Assembly: GCA_014526335.1 (NCBI GenBank)
Contig: JACTAT010000060.1
Span: 8,783,686-8,847,685, forward strand
From: Chrysaora quinquecirrha
Lineage: Eukaryota; Cnidaria; Scyphozoa; Semaeostomeae; Pelagiidae
Direction: 5' to 3'
Length of the DNA: 64,000 bases
Positions 32,103-43,092 of the stretch are shown in pieces. Each line of letters starts with the position of its first letter. The first letter of the stretch is position 1. Both the position numbers and the translations under genes were made by a program. The notes under the pieces were generated by a model, which ran no database searches, was not told where the DNA came from, and worked only from the letters and a program-made list of their open reading frames with translations.

Positions 32103-34602
32103 AAGATGATTATTACGATGATGATCATAACAATCATGATTATTACAAATAAGATGATAATGATGATCGTCATGAAGATGATAATGATGATGATTGATTA
32201 TTGTAAATTGTAATGGTGTTGTTGATGATGATGATGATGATGATAATGATGATCACGATGATGATGTCAATGTTAACAACAAGGAAGAAAAGATGCTTGA
32301 GGGTAGTATTTGAAGTTACCTCAACTCGGACATCCGTAATTCTAAGATCAACTTTATTATCAGGCATGATTTGTTTGAATGCAACAGTAATACCACCAAT
32401 GATACCAGCCATGCCACTAAATGTTGTAAACCTATTGAAAGTAAAAGATAAACATCTTAACATTTTTTAATCATTTTATTTATTTTATGAATTAAAAGGT
32501 GTTGGATTTCTAGCCCAGAATTTTGTTTTGAATTAATTAAACTTACCAAACATTCATGTTTTGAAATGAAAGATAAGCGAAAAGACACATGATAGCTGTG
32601 AATATTGTAGAAAACACATCTAAAATTGCCAGAAATTTCTAGAAAGAGAGACTTTATTAAAATAAGTATATCCAGGATGTTCTCCAGCCAAATAATGCTG
32701 GTATGATCATGATCATGATCATTATGACAGTGATGATGATGATGATGATAGTGATGATGATGATGATGGTGGTGATGGTGATTACGACAATGATGGAGAC
32801 GATGATGATCATGAAGATGATGATGATGGTGATTATAGCGATGATGATAGCAATGATGATGATAATGATGATGATGATGATGATGGTGATGGTGATTACG
32901 ACAATGATGGAGATGATGATGATCATGAAGATGATGATGGTGATGATAATGGTGATGATGATGACAATGATAATGATGACGATGATGGCAATGATGATGA
33001 TGATGACAATGGCGATGATGACAACAAAGACAATGATAGTTATAAAATAATGACAAAAAGCATAGCAAATCAGCTGTAAAATTATTGTTTACCAAAAGCT
33101 CTAATGCACCCCATAATGGCTCAAGTTGCTTTCCACAAAGTAGCAGCACAGCAATGTCTATTAATACCTGAAAGAACATTTGAAGGTATTAGAACAGTTT
33201 ACCAGAATAGTAGAAGACCAAAATGAAAAGGCTGAAGACTCTGAATATATAAAAATTGCCTGAATAATAGACTTACAAAAATAAAATTTGTCTCAGTAAG
33301 ACCCCCTGTCAGTAACGTCCATATTCTGAAATTAGGGGGTATTAAGCTGCAAGAGAGAGAACAGTTGATAATGTCAGAATTTTAAGAGAAATTCTTTACT
33401 TTTTCATTCTGACTACATGAAAACTAACAAAATTGATTCGAAGATGATAATTAAAGCTGTTAAAGCAAAGGTCAACTTACTATCCAGGAGTAACAGCTAA
33501 TACTTTATACACTGATGATATCAGACCAAGAACATATAATACAATAACGGAAAGTGAAGTATACTGTATGACCAATGATGTATTTTCATATGTTACAGCC
33601 AGCCAGGACTAGAAAAAAAAAAGTTTAGCTGCAAGTTTAGCTTTTGGAAAGAATTTCAGAAAGGTGAAGGTGAAGTGAAGGTGAAATGGTGTTTTAGCGC
33701 CAGTCACTAGGATCTAAGTAGTAGGTTAACTAATCGAGACCTTGACCCTGGCTTTGACACTACCGTGGCTGGGCTCGAATCCTGTCCACACTGAGCTTCT
33801 GACACCACGAGTCAGCTGGATTACACTACGACGCCACAGCACCTTCAGAAAGAACCTTTTATATTGTGTTAAAGATCAAAACAATGTGGTAAGGAGGTAT
33901 TGCTACCCTTAATATAAAAGAGAACCATGGTCTTTTGTTTGAAACAATGGAAGAAAACAATTCTTTTCTTATCAGACAATAGCAGGTAATGTGAAGAAGG
34001 TGCTGTGGCTTCGGGATCTGATCCAGCTAGCTTGCCATGGTGTCAAGATCCCCTTGAGATTTGGGGGGAGTTCAAGCCCCTGCAGCCACTGTGTCACAGC
34101 TAGGATTTGAGTCTTATTGGCTCATTTTCTTCTGAGCTCTTAGCGACTCATGCTAAATACACCCTGGTTCACCTTCCTTCACCCAAAGTCAAAACAAGAT
34201 GCCGATTACTAATCAGCTAATGTAGGCAGGTACTTAGGTTATGTGCATTGCCTATCTTCCAGTTTCTGGATGTGGGAAAATACTGCGACAGGTGCAAGTT
34301 TTCTCGAGATTTTTACGTAAGACTCAGTTTGAAAGAAACAGCATGCCTAAACATAACTGCAATAGCCCACAAAATACTGTAAACCTAAACCTAAAGGGAA
34401 ATGGGCCTAAAGTTAAAAATTAAAAAAGGTTTCTGAATAGGTTAGGTCTCCAAAAATGTTTGCAAAAAAGTTTTGGACTCTGTTTGATGTTTATTTAATT
34501 ACTTGAAGATAGAGTCAAATACTTTCCAATGATTGAAAATCTTGCAGATTTCTCTCAACTCACCTTGAAGATTAATAATTTTTGCATAACGTTGGCAGCC
34601 AT
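29016..34602 (-). CDS. TMEM115: Transmembrane protein 115 (Golgi, rhomboid-like family), complete
   Basis: Nine minus-strand exons: 34602-34564, 33608-33481, 33346-33277, 33167-33093, 32638-32547, 32431-32320, 31546-31347, 30814-30662, 29214-29016. All junctions agree in phase; total 1068 nt, 355 residues, the usual size (vertebrate about 351). Conserved parts: AVTPGYLIPPNFRIWTL; GKQLEPLWGALELL; GGITVAFKQ; LTGWVYLRFYQ then GDMNEHFVLATFFP; TYDVGAPSSITISLPGTSPS DAERR; KALRALNERL; and WPSIDDE. Several hydrophobic segments lie in the first 230 residues and a Glu-rich cytosolic tail follows. Known: a multi-pass Golgi protein implicated in COG-linked retrograde transport. Introns hold GAT arrays and two SINEs. 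It is head-to-head with AFMID. Confidence 0.96.
30850..30950 (+). repeat. Dispersed repeat GGCCCTGGCCAAACGATCAA, copy 1
   Basis: Begins GGCCCTGGCCAAACGATCAA followed by ACATTGTTGGTC and contains an inverted CGTTTGATCACG further in. Related copies: 35589-35832 (minus), 52702-52947 and about 52962-53040. It lies in a TMEM115 intron. Confidence 0.75.
31675..32245. repeat. Interrupted (GAT)n array in a TMEM115 intron
   Basis: About 570 bp of GAT triplets with A/T/C interruptions; purest part about 32041-32103. It lies between the exons 31347-31546 and 32320-32431. Confidence 0.92.
32703..33035. repeat. Interrupted (GAT)n array with an internal duplication
   Basis: GAT triplets between TMEM115 exons 32547-32638 and 33093-33167. 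A block with GGTGATTACGACAATGATGG followed by AGA-GATGATGATCATGAAG occurs twice (about 32776 and 32890), showing a roughly 114-bp duplication. Confidence 0.9.
33661..33842 (-). mobile_element. tRNA-type SINE, copy 2 (family 1)
   Basis: Same element as at 3833-4012. Flanked by TTCAGAAAG on both sides (33655-33663, overlapping the tail, and 33844-33852). It lies in TMEM115 intron 1. Confidence 0.85.
33999..34184 (+). mobile_element. tRNA-type SINE, family 2
   Basis: Starts GGTGCTGTGGCTTCGGGATC, like family 1 heads, and has a B-box-like AGTTCAAGCCCC (about 34067). It ends CTGGTTCACCTTCCTTCACC, the same TTCACC tail type as family 1, but its middle differs. It lies in TMEM115 intron 1, close to a family 1 copy of opposite orientation. 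Confidence 0.7.
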
Positions 34603-34726
34603 TTTGTAGTGACACCTCAGTAATTCAATTCATTGGAAATAATATAATGAGAAGTATTCGATTCAATTCAATGTTGCATAAGGAAAACAAAACAAAAGCA
34701 CGGTTCAGTTCATTGCACTGGCAACA
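34603..34726. promoter_or_regulatory. Probable bidirectional promoter of TMEM115 and AFMID
   Basis: The two start codons (minus 34602, plus 34727) are 124 bp apart and point outward, so both 5' untranslated regions and promoters must overlap or lie here. An ATTGG (inverted CCAAT) occurs at about 34632-34636. No TATA box is evident. Confidence 0.65.
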
Positions 34727-37700
34727 ATGGCAAAGCAGGAGCTTGAAAAGGTAAGAGGCGGCCTAATGATAGATTTCAATAGATCTGTGCTTTCCTGGCA
34801 TTGAAACGATTGATAATGTATGCTGTGACAGTGACTGCAATCAAGCACCAGCGAAAGAATTGGCCAACCTCACTGTGTTGAAATACAAACAAGATAAACC
34901 ACCAAACCCCGCTCGACACAAATAAATTCCCTTTAGCGGCCGGGTATATTCCGCGGACCACACGGACCATGCGGACCTTTGTTATATGGTCCACGGATTT
35001 CAAAGCTCCGCGATGTAGACTTTTCAACGGGCTGGAATCTAAAACGCGGACGCTAATATTACTACGAGGACTTTATCTTTTTTGGCTCAAAAAGCCTGGG
35101 CCTTCCTTTAGCCATGAAAAAATGGCATGCCATGAAGGCCAGGTCAAAATTCTTTAATTATTGTCATTGTATTGTAGTATCTGGAAGATCAATATTCCCC
35201 GAGTCGATGGTCGAAACTGGTTGGGCCTGAAGAGATTATCAAACAACACTGTGAGAAGATAATCAAGGGTAGGTACATGCCCCTCCCCCACCTTTCAACG
35301 AAGCCTGCTTTCCACCAAGCCGATTTTTCCGCGCGTAGCAAATCATTTATTTTCTAAACAATACCCATGCCAAGAAAGATTCTCAATTTCCGCTAGAAAT
35401 CAGGCGCCTAAATGCTCAAGTTCGAATTTTGACGTCTTGTGAAAATCTTTCGAGCGATTTGATTGGTTGGCGCCGTCTGACGCAGCGGAAAAGTTGAAGA
35501 GTCCGACTTTCAGAAATGCGCGTAGCGGAGCGGAACGTTTTCAAAAACCTCACGCCACAGATTTTGCTTTCTTTTGTTTTTCAAGCAATGTTTCATCGTT
35601 TGGCCGCCTTTCCAATATTGCTTGTCAAACATTCCTTTTGTTATTGTAAAACTTCAACAACCTGCAACATTTCTTAGCAACAAGGCGTTCGTGCTTACGC
35701 ATTAGCAATAACTTTCTTGTTCCAAAATGCTGGACAGCAATGTTTTTGGACGTGGCCCAACGGTCAAACATTTGTTTTAACTCAAATTTAAAGTGTTTGA
35801 CTAACAATGTTTGATCGTTATGGCCAGGTCCTTAACGTCATATTTATCTCTTTTACAGCAAGCAAACACGCGAGGTCCGTGACAAAGAATGAACTTGACG
35901 TTAGATATGGCAACATGGATGGACAAAAATGAATATCTTTTATCCAAACGATTCTGAAGTTACAGATAAAGGTACCACATTTGTCCGTAACGTCTTTTTA
36001 GGGTCATTCAAACTCAAATTTAACTATTTTTTCATTTTTCCCACCCCTACCCCCCGCCCATGTAACCCCCAGTTATACCAGTTATATAGAAACATAACTA
36101 AAAAACATGAAAAAACCAGCGCAACGAGATCGAAGGAGAAAAGTAAGTGGAGAGAGACCCTTATTTCTTCTGACCCCCTCCTCACCCCCTCACCCCTATA
36201 AGCGCTACATAATGTTTGAATGGTACCTATAGCTTAAGGCTACGTTTATTGGATTAATAGATTCAAACAAAACAGATACGTTTTCATACCGTCTTCGTTT
36301 CCATGAACTTGACAATACGATATTTGATTTTCAATTTTCGAATTTTCTTTAGTTTTGGTATTTATCCATGGTGGTTACTGGCAAGAAATGGGGTAATATA
36401 TTTTTTCTATTTTCTGCCAAACATTTACTTTAGATTTTGAGTGACCAAAAGGTAAAACCTTCATGCCAATTTTTATTTTCCTCTAGTTAGCTAACGTTTC
36501 TCTTTAATGAGGGGGGATTAGGGGGGGGGGGGGTCATTGGGCATGACGGTTTGCTGTTTTTCGACATTTTGAAAGCGGTTTTACAATTTTTACTTTCAGA
36601 AAGTACGCCTTACGGTTTTTAAATTTGCGATTTCGGTGCGGTTTTACGGTTTCAAGGAAAAACGTGCGGTTTTTGGCTAAAAAAATTGCGGTTTTTGGCC
36701 CTCCCTATGACCCCCCATTAATGAACACCTCCTGTAGAGGCCCACTTTTGGTAACGCCTCTCTCTAACACCTCACCTAATAGACTTACTCATTGCAAACG
36801 AAAGCCCTGGGCTATTGACGGAAGGCATCAACATATTGAATAGAAATTTACCTACCTGCCCAACAGAACCTTGAAATAATTGTTTTTATTTTAGGAAGGA
36901 ATACTACGATTATCTAGGAGAGATTTTCTCTTCGTTTGGGATGGTTGTTGCGATCGTTGGTTATGACTTAGCTCCAAAAGGTACGTCTCGTCACAAGTAA
37001 ATCGTTGTACACGTTATTTAATATAGCATGAAAGAGGAGTTAGCGCTTATTAGCATGAGCTCGCGTGAGAATAATTTTGCTACAAGTCAGAAGATGCCAC
37101 ATCAAATTCGCAACTTATTGAGAAGTATTAAAAAAGATGTCCATTTTATACTGTATTCGTCGGCGCTTTTATTTCGTGAGGCATTTGAACAGATGTGCCT
37201 CTATCGTACTGTATTCGTCAGCATTCTCATTTCGTACTGCATTCGTCAGCATTCTCATTTCATACTGCAATCGTCAGCATACTCATTTCATACTGTATTC
37301 ATCAGCGTATTCATTTGATACACGGCATTTCAAAGATGTGCCTATCATATTGTATTCGTCAGCATTCTCATTTCGTACTGCATTCGTCAGCATTCTCATT
37401 TCGTACTGCATTCGTCAGCATTCTTTTTTCGTACTGCATTCGTCAGCATGCTCATTTCATACTGTATTCATTTAGCGTATTCATTTCAAACGGCATTTGA
37501 AAAGATGTGCCTATCATATTGTATTCGTCAGCATTCTTTTTTCGTACTGCATTCGTCAGCATGCTCATTTCATACTCTATTCATCTGCGTATTCATTTCA
37601 TACACGGCATTTGAAAAGATGTGCCTATCGTACTGTATTCGTCAGCATTCTCTTTTTAAGCGCCACTAAAAAGATTTCGCTTCGTGTCACGCCCCTTGGC

Positions 37701-38581
37701 CCCTTATAGAATCGGGAACTTTGAACGTTCACAAAATTAATACTTCCAGAACCAGGACAGTGAAACTTTGCACGATACAATTTAACGAAATTTCAAACGG
37801 AAAAAATTAAGTTATTTGTTATTAACTTTTGCAGTGAAAATGGGAACTATTTACAAGGAAATGCAAGAATCCATTGTTTATCTATACAAAAGGTTTCCCA
37901 ACTCAAAGTAAGTGTATAGTGTATGTTCTATTTTGAAACCGAATTTTCTTCTTTCATTGGCATTTCTGGTTCCTCTTCAAGGCATTTTTGAAGAATGCTT
38001 ATTAATTGCTTTTTAGGATCTTTGTATCAGGGCACTCTGCCGGTGGACATTTGGCTGCTTTGTTGTTAAAGGAGGATTGGACTAAATTTGGTCTCCCGAA
38101 GTTCCTGATTCAAGGTAACTTCTGTATTGCTTGGTTTTTAAGTTCATAAATAGACATGCAGACTGACGTGGCGGTTTCTACAGGAAGATGGTAGTTGCGT
38201 GTAAGATAAATAACGAATAACCGAAAATAACCGGAACATTATTTTTGCTCTTTTTTCAAAGAATACCTTTATTTATATTGAGCCTCAATATTTTGAAACA
38301 GTTTCAATTTGAGCCTAAGTGTATTAAATTACTCTTAAGCGCCAGTTTTGTCCTACTGTAGGCTTATTGCATGGGTCGCAGTTTTCGCTGCCTTCGCCTT
38401 AATTCAACTCAATCCAAAATTGTAAAATCTAAAAATAGTTGTTGCTGTTGTTAATGCAACAATGTTGCGAATTTTTTCTAAGAGTCTTATTCAACTTGGG
38501 AAGGAGGTTTTGGAAGCAGCTGATCGTTAAAAGCGCTGCTAATTTCGAAAATACTCCCGACTCTAAAAGTTGTTCACAGAA

Positions 38582-38612
<31 letters not shown>

Positions 38613-41600
38613 ATGAAGAAAAAGGAAGACAAATGGATGAAAAGACTTCAGACTGTAATGCCAAACGGACTCAATATTGCTTATAACTATCCACAGTACC
38701 TTACAGGATGTATTCGGTAATTTGTAAACACCTTTCTACCCGCTTATTTCGTTCACCACTTGGGTTACCATTTTGATTATCATGCGGCGTAGAATAACTA
38801 TATGACGTCTAATGTATTAATTTTACGTAATCAAAATTAGATTTTAAATTTGAATATTTAATTTAAAAAAAGGCTCTGAGGAAGGCGGACACGCCGAAAC
38901 TAGTTAGCCAAAAAGTTGTCGTTTATTTCTACATTTCCTTCTTGCCGAATCTATTTCGTTCAAATAATAAATAAATGAATAAATAAAAAACTTGTTAGAA
39001 ATAAATGGGGCTGTTTCGCAGTCTGGCCCTCTTCGGTTGGAACCATTCAGAAGGACAGTTCAGTAAAACTGCAACAGCTATTTCATGTTTAAATGTGGAT
39101 GATATACCCACACACCAACAATTTTACTTATATCTGGTTTTTGAGTCTCGAAGGTTGTCGATTGACTCAATGAAGCTGGGTTCCTAGTTGAATAAACCCG
39201 CGGCTACATGTGCGATTTTTTGCTTGAAATGTCGACGCGACACACCTGAAAGTATCCTGTCATGAAAAATCCTCAGGTGGCTACACGCTGCGACAAAAAT
39301 GCTTGAACTGAAGTTTTGCGACAATCAACTTGTGTTATAAGAAGAATGGGTCCCAGAAAATTTCCTGGAAAAGGCGGGAAAACAATTCAATGTGTTGCGT
39401 CGCCAATGCAAAAAAGCGGCTACACGCAGTGACATTACTGATGACAATCAAAACCATGTCGCGAAAATTTCCACCAAAGCAGTATTCTGCGACCTTAGGA
39501 AATAAGGTCGCAGAACATTTTGTTCGACTATTTATCCGTGGCTACACGTGGGAATCTTAGTTTTTCCGGTCGCGGTGACAATTTTTGAACATGTTGGAAC
39601 ATTTTTGAACAAACATCGGCTCGAAACCCAAGGCAGTTTAAAAACTTGCTAAAAACGTGGTTTCTTAGTAACAAATGCGCTTGCTCCTTTTGCAACAAAT
39701 AATGACCTAATGCAATCTCTAGAGTTGCTTCATGTTAGTGTAAATTAGTGTCACATCACTATTGTCAAAACTAACATTAAATAAATCATCATCATGATCA
39801 TCATCATGTTCTGTGGCCATTTCAAGCAAAAAGTCGCACGTGTAGCCGCGGCTTAAAGATAACTGATTGTTATTATATTCCTATCAACCTCTTTCAGGTG
39901 TGATTGCAGTCAGTGGTGTATATGATCTTCAGCCTCTTGTTCATACATACGTTAATGATGCATTAAAAATGGATGAGTAAGTTTTCATTGATCAATATTG
40001 TTATCATGATGAATAACAGTGTTTTTAATGTGCATTTCGAACTAGATTTTCCTCATAATTCTACACAAGTGAGCGTATACCTCTGATAATTCTACACGTA
40101 TACCTCTGATACAGTTACTAGTACATCCAAACTCTTACCCCATGGTGAAAAGAGCTGCTACCCCAGGGTGAAAAGGGGTGCTACGTGAAACATGGCGGTC
40201 CATTCTCGACCCTGTACCGGCTTGGTCAATTCGAAATTTCATCGGAACTCTAGAGTATACCAAGTCTTAAGGAAATGTAATTTTAGATGCCTTGTAAGAT
40301 GGTCTCATAAAGCCACCTTATAAGACCAAATCGGACCTTTTGTAGTGTATATTTGAAGAAACAGCCATATCGGGGGGGGGGGACAAGCCTGTCACCTAAC
40401 ATTAGGGAGTACCCCCGGGACCAAAGGTTCCTTTATTGCGGGGGGGGGCATATGGAGCCTCTGTGGAACTATAAGTAAATTCCAATTTCTTCCGGGGGGC
40501 ATTTCACTTCTCAGAAAGGCGTACGGCATTTCCGTTAAAGCAAAAGGATTTCCTATGGATTTCCATGAAAAAAATAGGATTTCTAGCAAAGGTGTATGAG
40601 ATTTCCAAGGAGTGAATTGCCCCTCGATCTCGATTTCTTCTAAGAACGTGCTTCTGGAGCTTTTATTTTGTGTTTACAGTTGACATCCGCTATCTCGAAC
40701 TCTCAAGGGAAACTGGAATTTGTTCGAGATAGCGAATGTTCGAAATAACGGATGCCCCATATAAATATAAAAAACTATAGTTTTTAAATCAGAAAAGGAA
40801 CCCCTATTAACATGCAGGGTTACTGATCCCAAATTTCATCAAACAAGTCTGATATTTATTACATAGGAGTCAAAGCTCATCTGCTTTCATGGTGAAATTG
40901 AGATAATGGCGATGAAGCACATGTCGAAAGAGAACAGCTTCATCTATTGTATACATGGGCAGCATATCTCTTAGCTGCTGCCATTCCCGCTCCGCTAGGC
41001 GAACTTATACATATTTTCAGCCTGTCTCGTTATCCAGTTCAGCAGAAAATTTGGCAAAGTTCGAGATAAAAAGCAGGTTTTCCTCCATGGGAAATCGAAA
41101 ATGGTTCGAGATAGCGAATGTTCGAGATAACGGGGTTCGAGATAGCGGATGATTTTTCTATACAAACCCTTATACCAAAACGAGGGGAAATCGAAAATCG
41201 TTCGAGATAGCGAATTTTCGAGATAGCGGGCAGTCGAGATAGCGGATGTTAACTGTATATACCAAATTTTTCTCATTTTCCAGAAAAGAAGCTCGACTTC
41301 TCAGTCCAATGCATTACATTGAAGAGGTAAGGATACATTCGGATTGTAGTGTTCTTTGCCTGATTGGTGAATATGAGTCAGATGAGTTCCATCGGCAATC
41401 GAAAGAATATTGTGAGGTATTTTGATTTTATTATAGAATTACACACTTTTTTTTATAAGAATACAGTCTATAAGAGTATTCAGGCTCAAAATTGCTGAAA
41501 TTTAAGAATTATTTAAGAATAATCTGAGGCTCAAGCTTGACGAGGATCATTTTTATTTTTCTGCACTTTTACACTGTACAATAAGTGTGATTGTCAGGCC

Positions 41601-42905
41601 ACTGTATTTTTTTTTGAAATGCATACATGCTGTCTGACTCTTTGATACAGTAACTCTTTTTATTAATGTAACCCATCCATCTATGGCACCATGAGAATTT
41701 CCGTTCAAAAGTGGAAATAGCTATATGAAGCCAATTTACAACATTGATGATTAAGAATAATTTAAGAATATTTTCAGGCTCAAAATCGAATAATCGAAAA
41801 TAATCGAGGCTCGGCAAAAAATAAGGTATTCTTATAAAAAAAGTGTGTATTGATATATCGATTGACTGGTTTATTAATCTATCGACCCATGCTTTAATTG
41901 GGGCGACTATGGTTGGAACTGTTGGGACCAATCTGAAAACGGTAGAATTGGTGGACTCGGATTTCGCGTTCAATTGGTGCTGTTATTTTGAAAATGGTTG
42001 GTTGGCTTAATAGGTTTGAAAGGCTTTCTTAACCTTCTACAATAGTAGGCAGAGTGTTCAGATAGACTCAAAGTCCCATTCTTCGAAAACAGCAACGGCA
42101 ACTTTAAGCAACAACAACAACAACTATTTACTTAAAAAATCGAATTGGATGGCCTAATGCTCAAAGTGGTTCTGAGCGACCTATCTATTGGATTGGCCTA
42201 AGGAGTGAAAATTACGACTCGTGTATTAAGTCTAGTGTTCGGTGGACTTTGCATAGACATGGCAAACAAGTCCCTAACTTTCGCTCACTTTGAATTGAAT
42301 TGAACTGAATTGTTGTTGTTTGCTCCAGCCAGGCAATTCAGTAGTTGGAGCGTCCAGCGATTCAACTCAATTGCGATAACCACTACTCGTGCAGTGAATC
42401 TAGACTTTGCATTGGTTCTCTTTTTCGTCTCCGCCATGGTGACTTTTTAATGAACTCAAGACAGACTTGAGTCAGACGTTTAATTGGACAACATCTTTGC
42501 ACCGTCAGGAAGTCTTCCGTTTTTCAAAATTTGGCACATACGGTATTCCTCTATTTAGCGCCCACCCTCTAATAATCGCTCCTCCCAACAAGTGCCCACA
42601 AAAATCGCGAAAATGTTTTATAGGCCCCCGGGCCCTTATTAGGTGAAATACGGTCTACAATTCTCAGTCAGTCACACCCTTTTAACTGCTAGACATATCT
42701 GCTTGTAATTACGCACCCTTTCTTTATTTAGGCTTTGCAGTCTTCTGGAATAAGCGCCACCCTTCACATTATCAAGGACACTGACCATTTCAGTGTTATG
42801 CACGATTTTCTGAATGATGGGTACGAGGGTGTCAATTTGTTTTTGGACCTCATCAATACAGACACAGTCAATGGCTTCAGTAATGGCAATTCTTCAACGC
42901 CTTAA
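34727..42905 (+). CDS. AFMID: Kynurenine formamidase (arylformamidase), one apparent frameshift
   Basis: Exons: 34727-34750, 35178-35268, 35859-35971, 36353-36392, 36895-36980, 37835-37907, 38017-38114, 39898-39976, 41284-41416, 42732-42905. It is an alpha/beta hydrolase that turns N-formylkynurenine into kynurenine in the cytosol. Landmarks: QYSPSRW; oxyanion HGGYW (residues 82-86); the nucleophile elbow GHSAGG (Ser150); SGVYDLQPLV; GEYESDEFHRQS; and DTDHF (His265). The position of the usual acid holds Glu233, with Asp235 two on. With one base added in the A5 run at 35925-35929 the protein is 303 residues, the typical family length; as given, the third exon is 113 nt and the frame shifts after DVRYGNMDGQK. 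All other phases agree. A sequencing error or a recent lesion are both possible. Confidence 0.94.
35589..35832 (-). repeat. Dispersed GGCCCTGGCC-type repeat, copy 2
   Basis: The minus strand starts GGACCTGGCCATAACGATCA and continues AACATTGTTAGTCAAACACT, related to 30850-30950. At the other end an inverted GGCC with AACGATG-like sequence suggests terminal inverted repeats. AFMID intron 2. Confidence 0.65.
36511..36717. mobile_element. Short MITE with G-rich ends and CGGTTTT motifs
   Basis: Left end GGGGGGATTAGG and right end the complement of GGGGGGTCATAGG. TTAATGA flanks both sides. The interior repeats GCGGTTTT and ACGGTTTT in one direction, as in 21467-21869. AFMID intron 4. Confidence 0.65.
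37137..37670. repeat. 28-bp minisatellite (CGTACTGCATTCGTCAGCAT type)
   Basis: Units of about 28 bp end TTCGTCAGCATTCTCATTT; every few units a longer unit with GCATTTGAAAAGATGTGCC intervenes. The sequence is the reverse complement of the half unit in the array at 27240-28460. AFMID intron 5. Confidence 0.88.
38872..38909 (+). ncRNA. Hammerhead ribozyme motif (type I, minimal)
   Basis: Stem I: GGCT (38872-38875) pairs fully with AGCC (38906-38909). Core CTGAGGA (38876-38882) fits CUGANGA. Stem II: GGCG (38884-38887) pairs with CGCC (38892-38895), loop GACA. GAAA follows (38896-38899). Stem III is AC/GT with a two-base loop, and U (38905) is in the cleavage position. The downstream AAAAGTTGTCGTTTATTTCT resembles the end of the Penelope element at 24.4 kb, so this is probably a Penelope 3' remnant in AFMID intron 7. 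Confidence 0.7.
39195..39855. mobile_element. DNA element with CCGCGGCTACA ends
   Basis: Ends: AACCCGCGGCTACATGTGCG plus ATTTTTTGCTTGAAATG at the left and a close inverted copy at the right. GGCTACACG recurs inside several times as subterminal repeats. No transposase is seen in 660 bp. AFMID intron 7. Confidence 0.8.
40677..41255. mobile_element. Pogo/Tigger-like MITE
   Basis: Terminal repeats CAGTTGACATCCGCTATCTC and the complement of CAGTTAACATCCGCTATCTC, flanked by TA on both sides (40675-40676 and 41256-41257). Several inner copies of TTCGAGATAGCG. TA duplication and CAG ends fit the pogo branch of Tc1/mariner. AFMID intron 8. Confidence 0.85.
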
Positions 42906-43086
42906 GTATCATCTGTTTGACTGAAACTGAAGGATGGTGGAGTGACGACTTAGTTTAGAATGAATAAGGAAGAATAGACGAGAGGAAAAAGCTAGAAGAT
43001 GAACTTGGAGAGGTTGAGGATTTTTCTTTTCTTACGCTACTTTTGATATCGCCATAATGATAACCATCGCTCTGCAGTCCTTTATG

Positions 43087-43092
43087 AATAAA
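43087..43092 (+). terminator. Candidate poly(A) signal AATAAA for AFMID
   Basis: AATAAA about 180 bp past the AFMID stop codon. The region to 43976 contains no other gene; GFI1 converges from the right. Confidence 0.5.
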
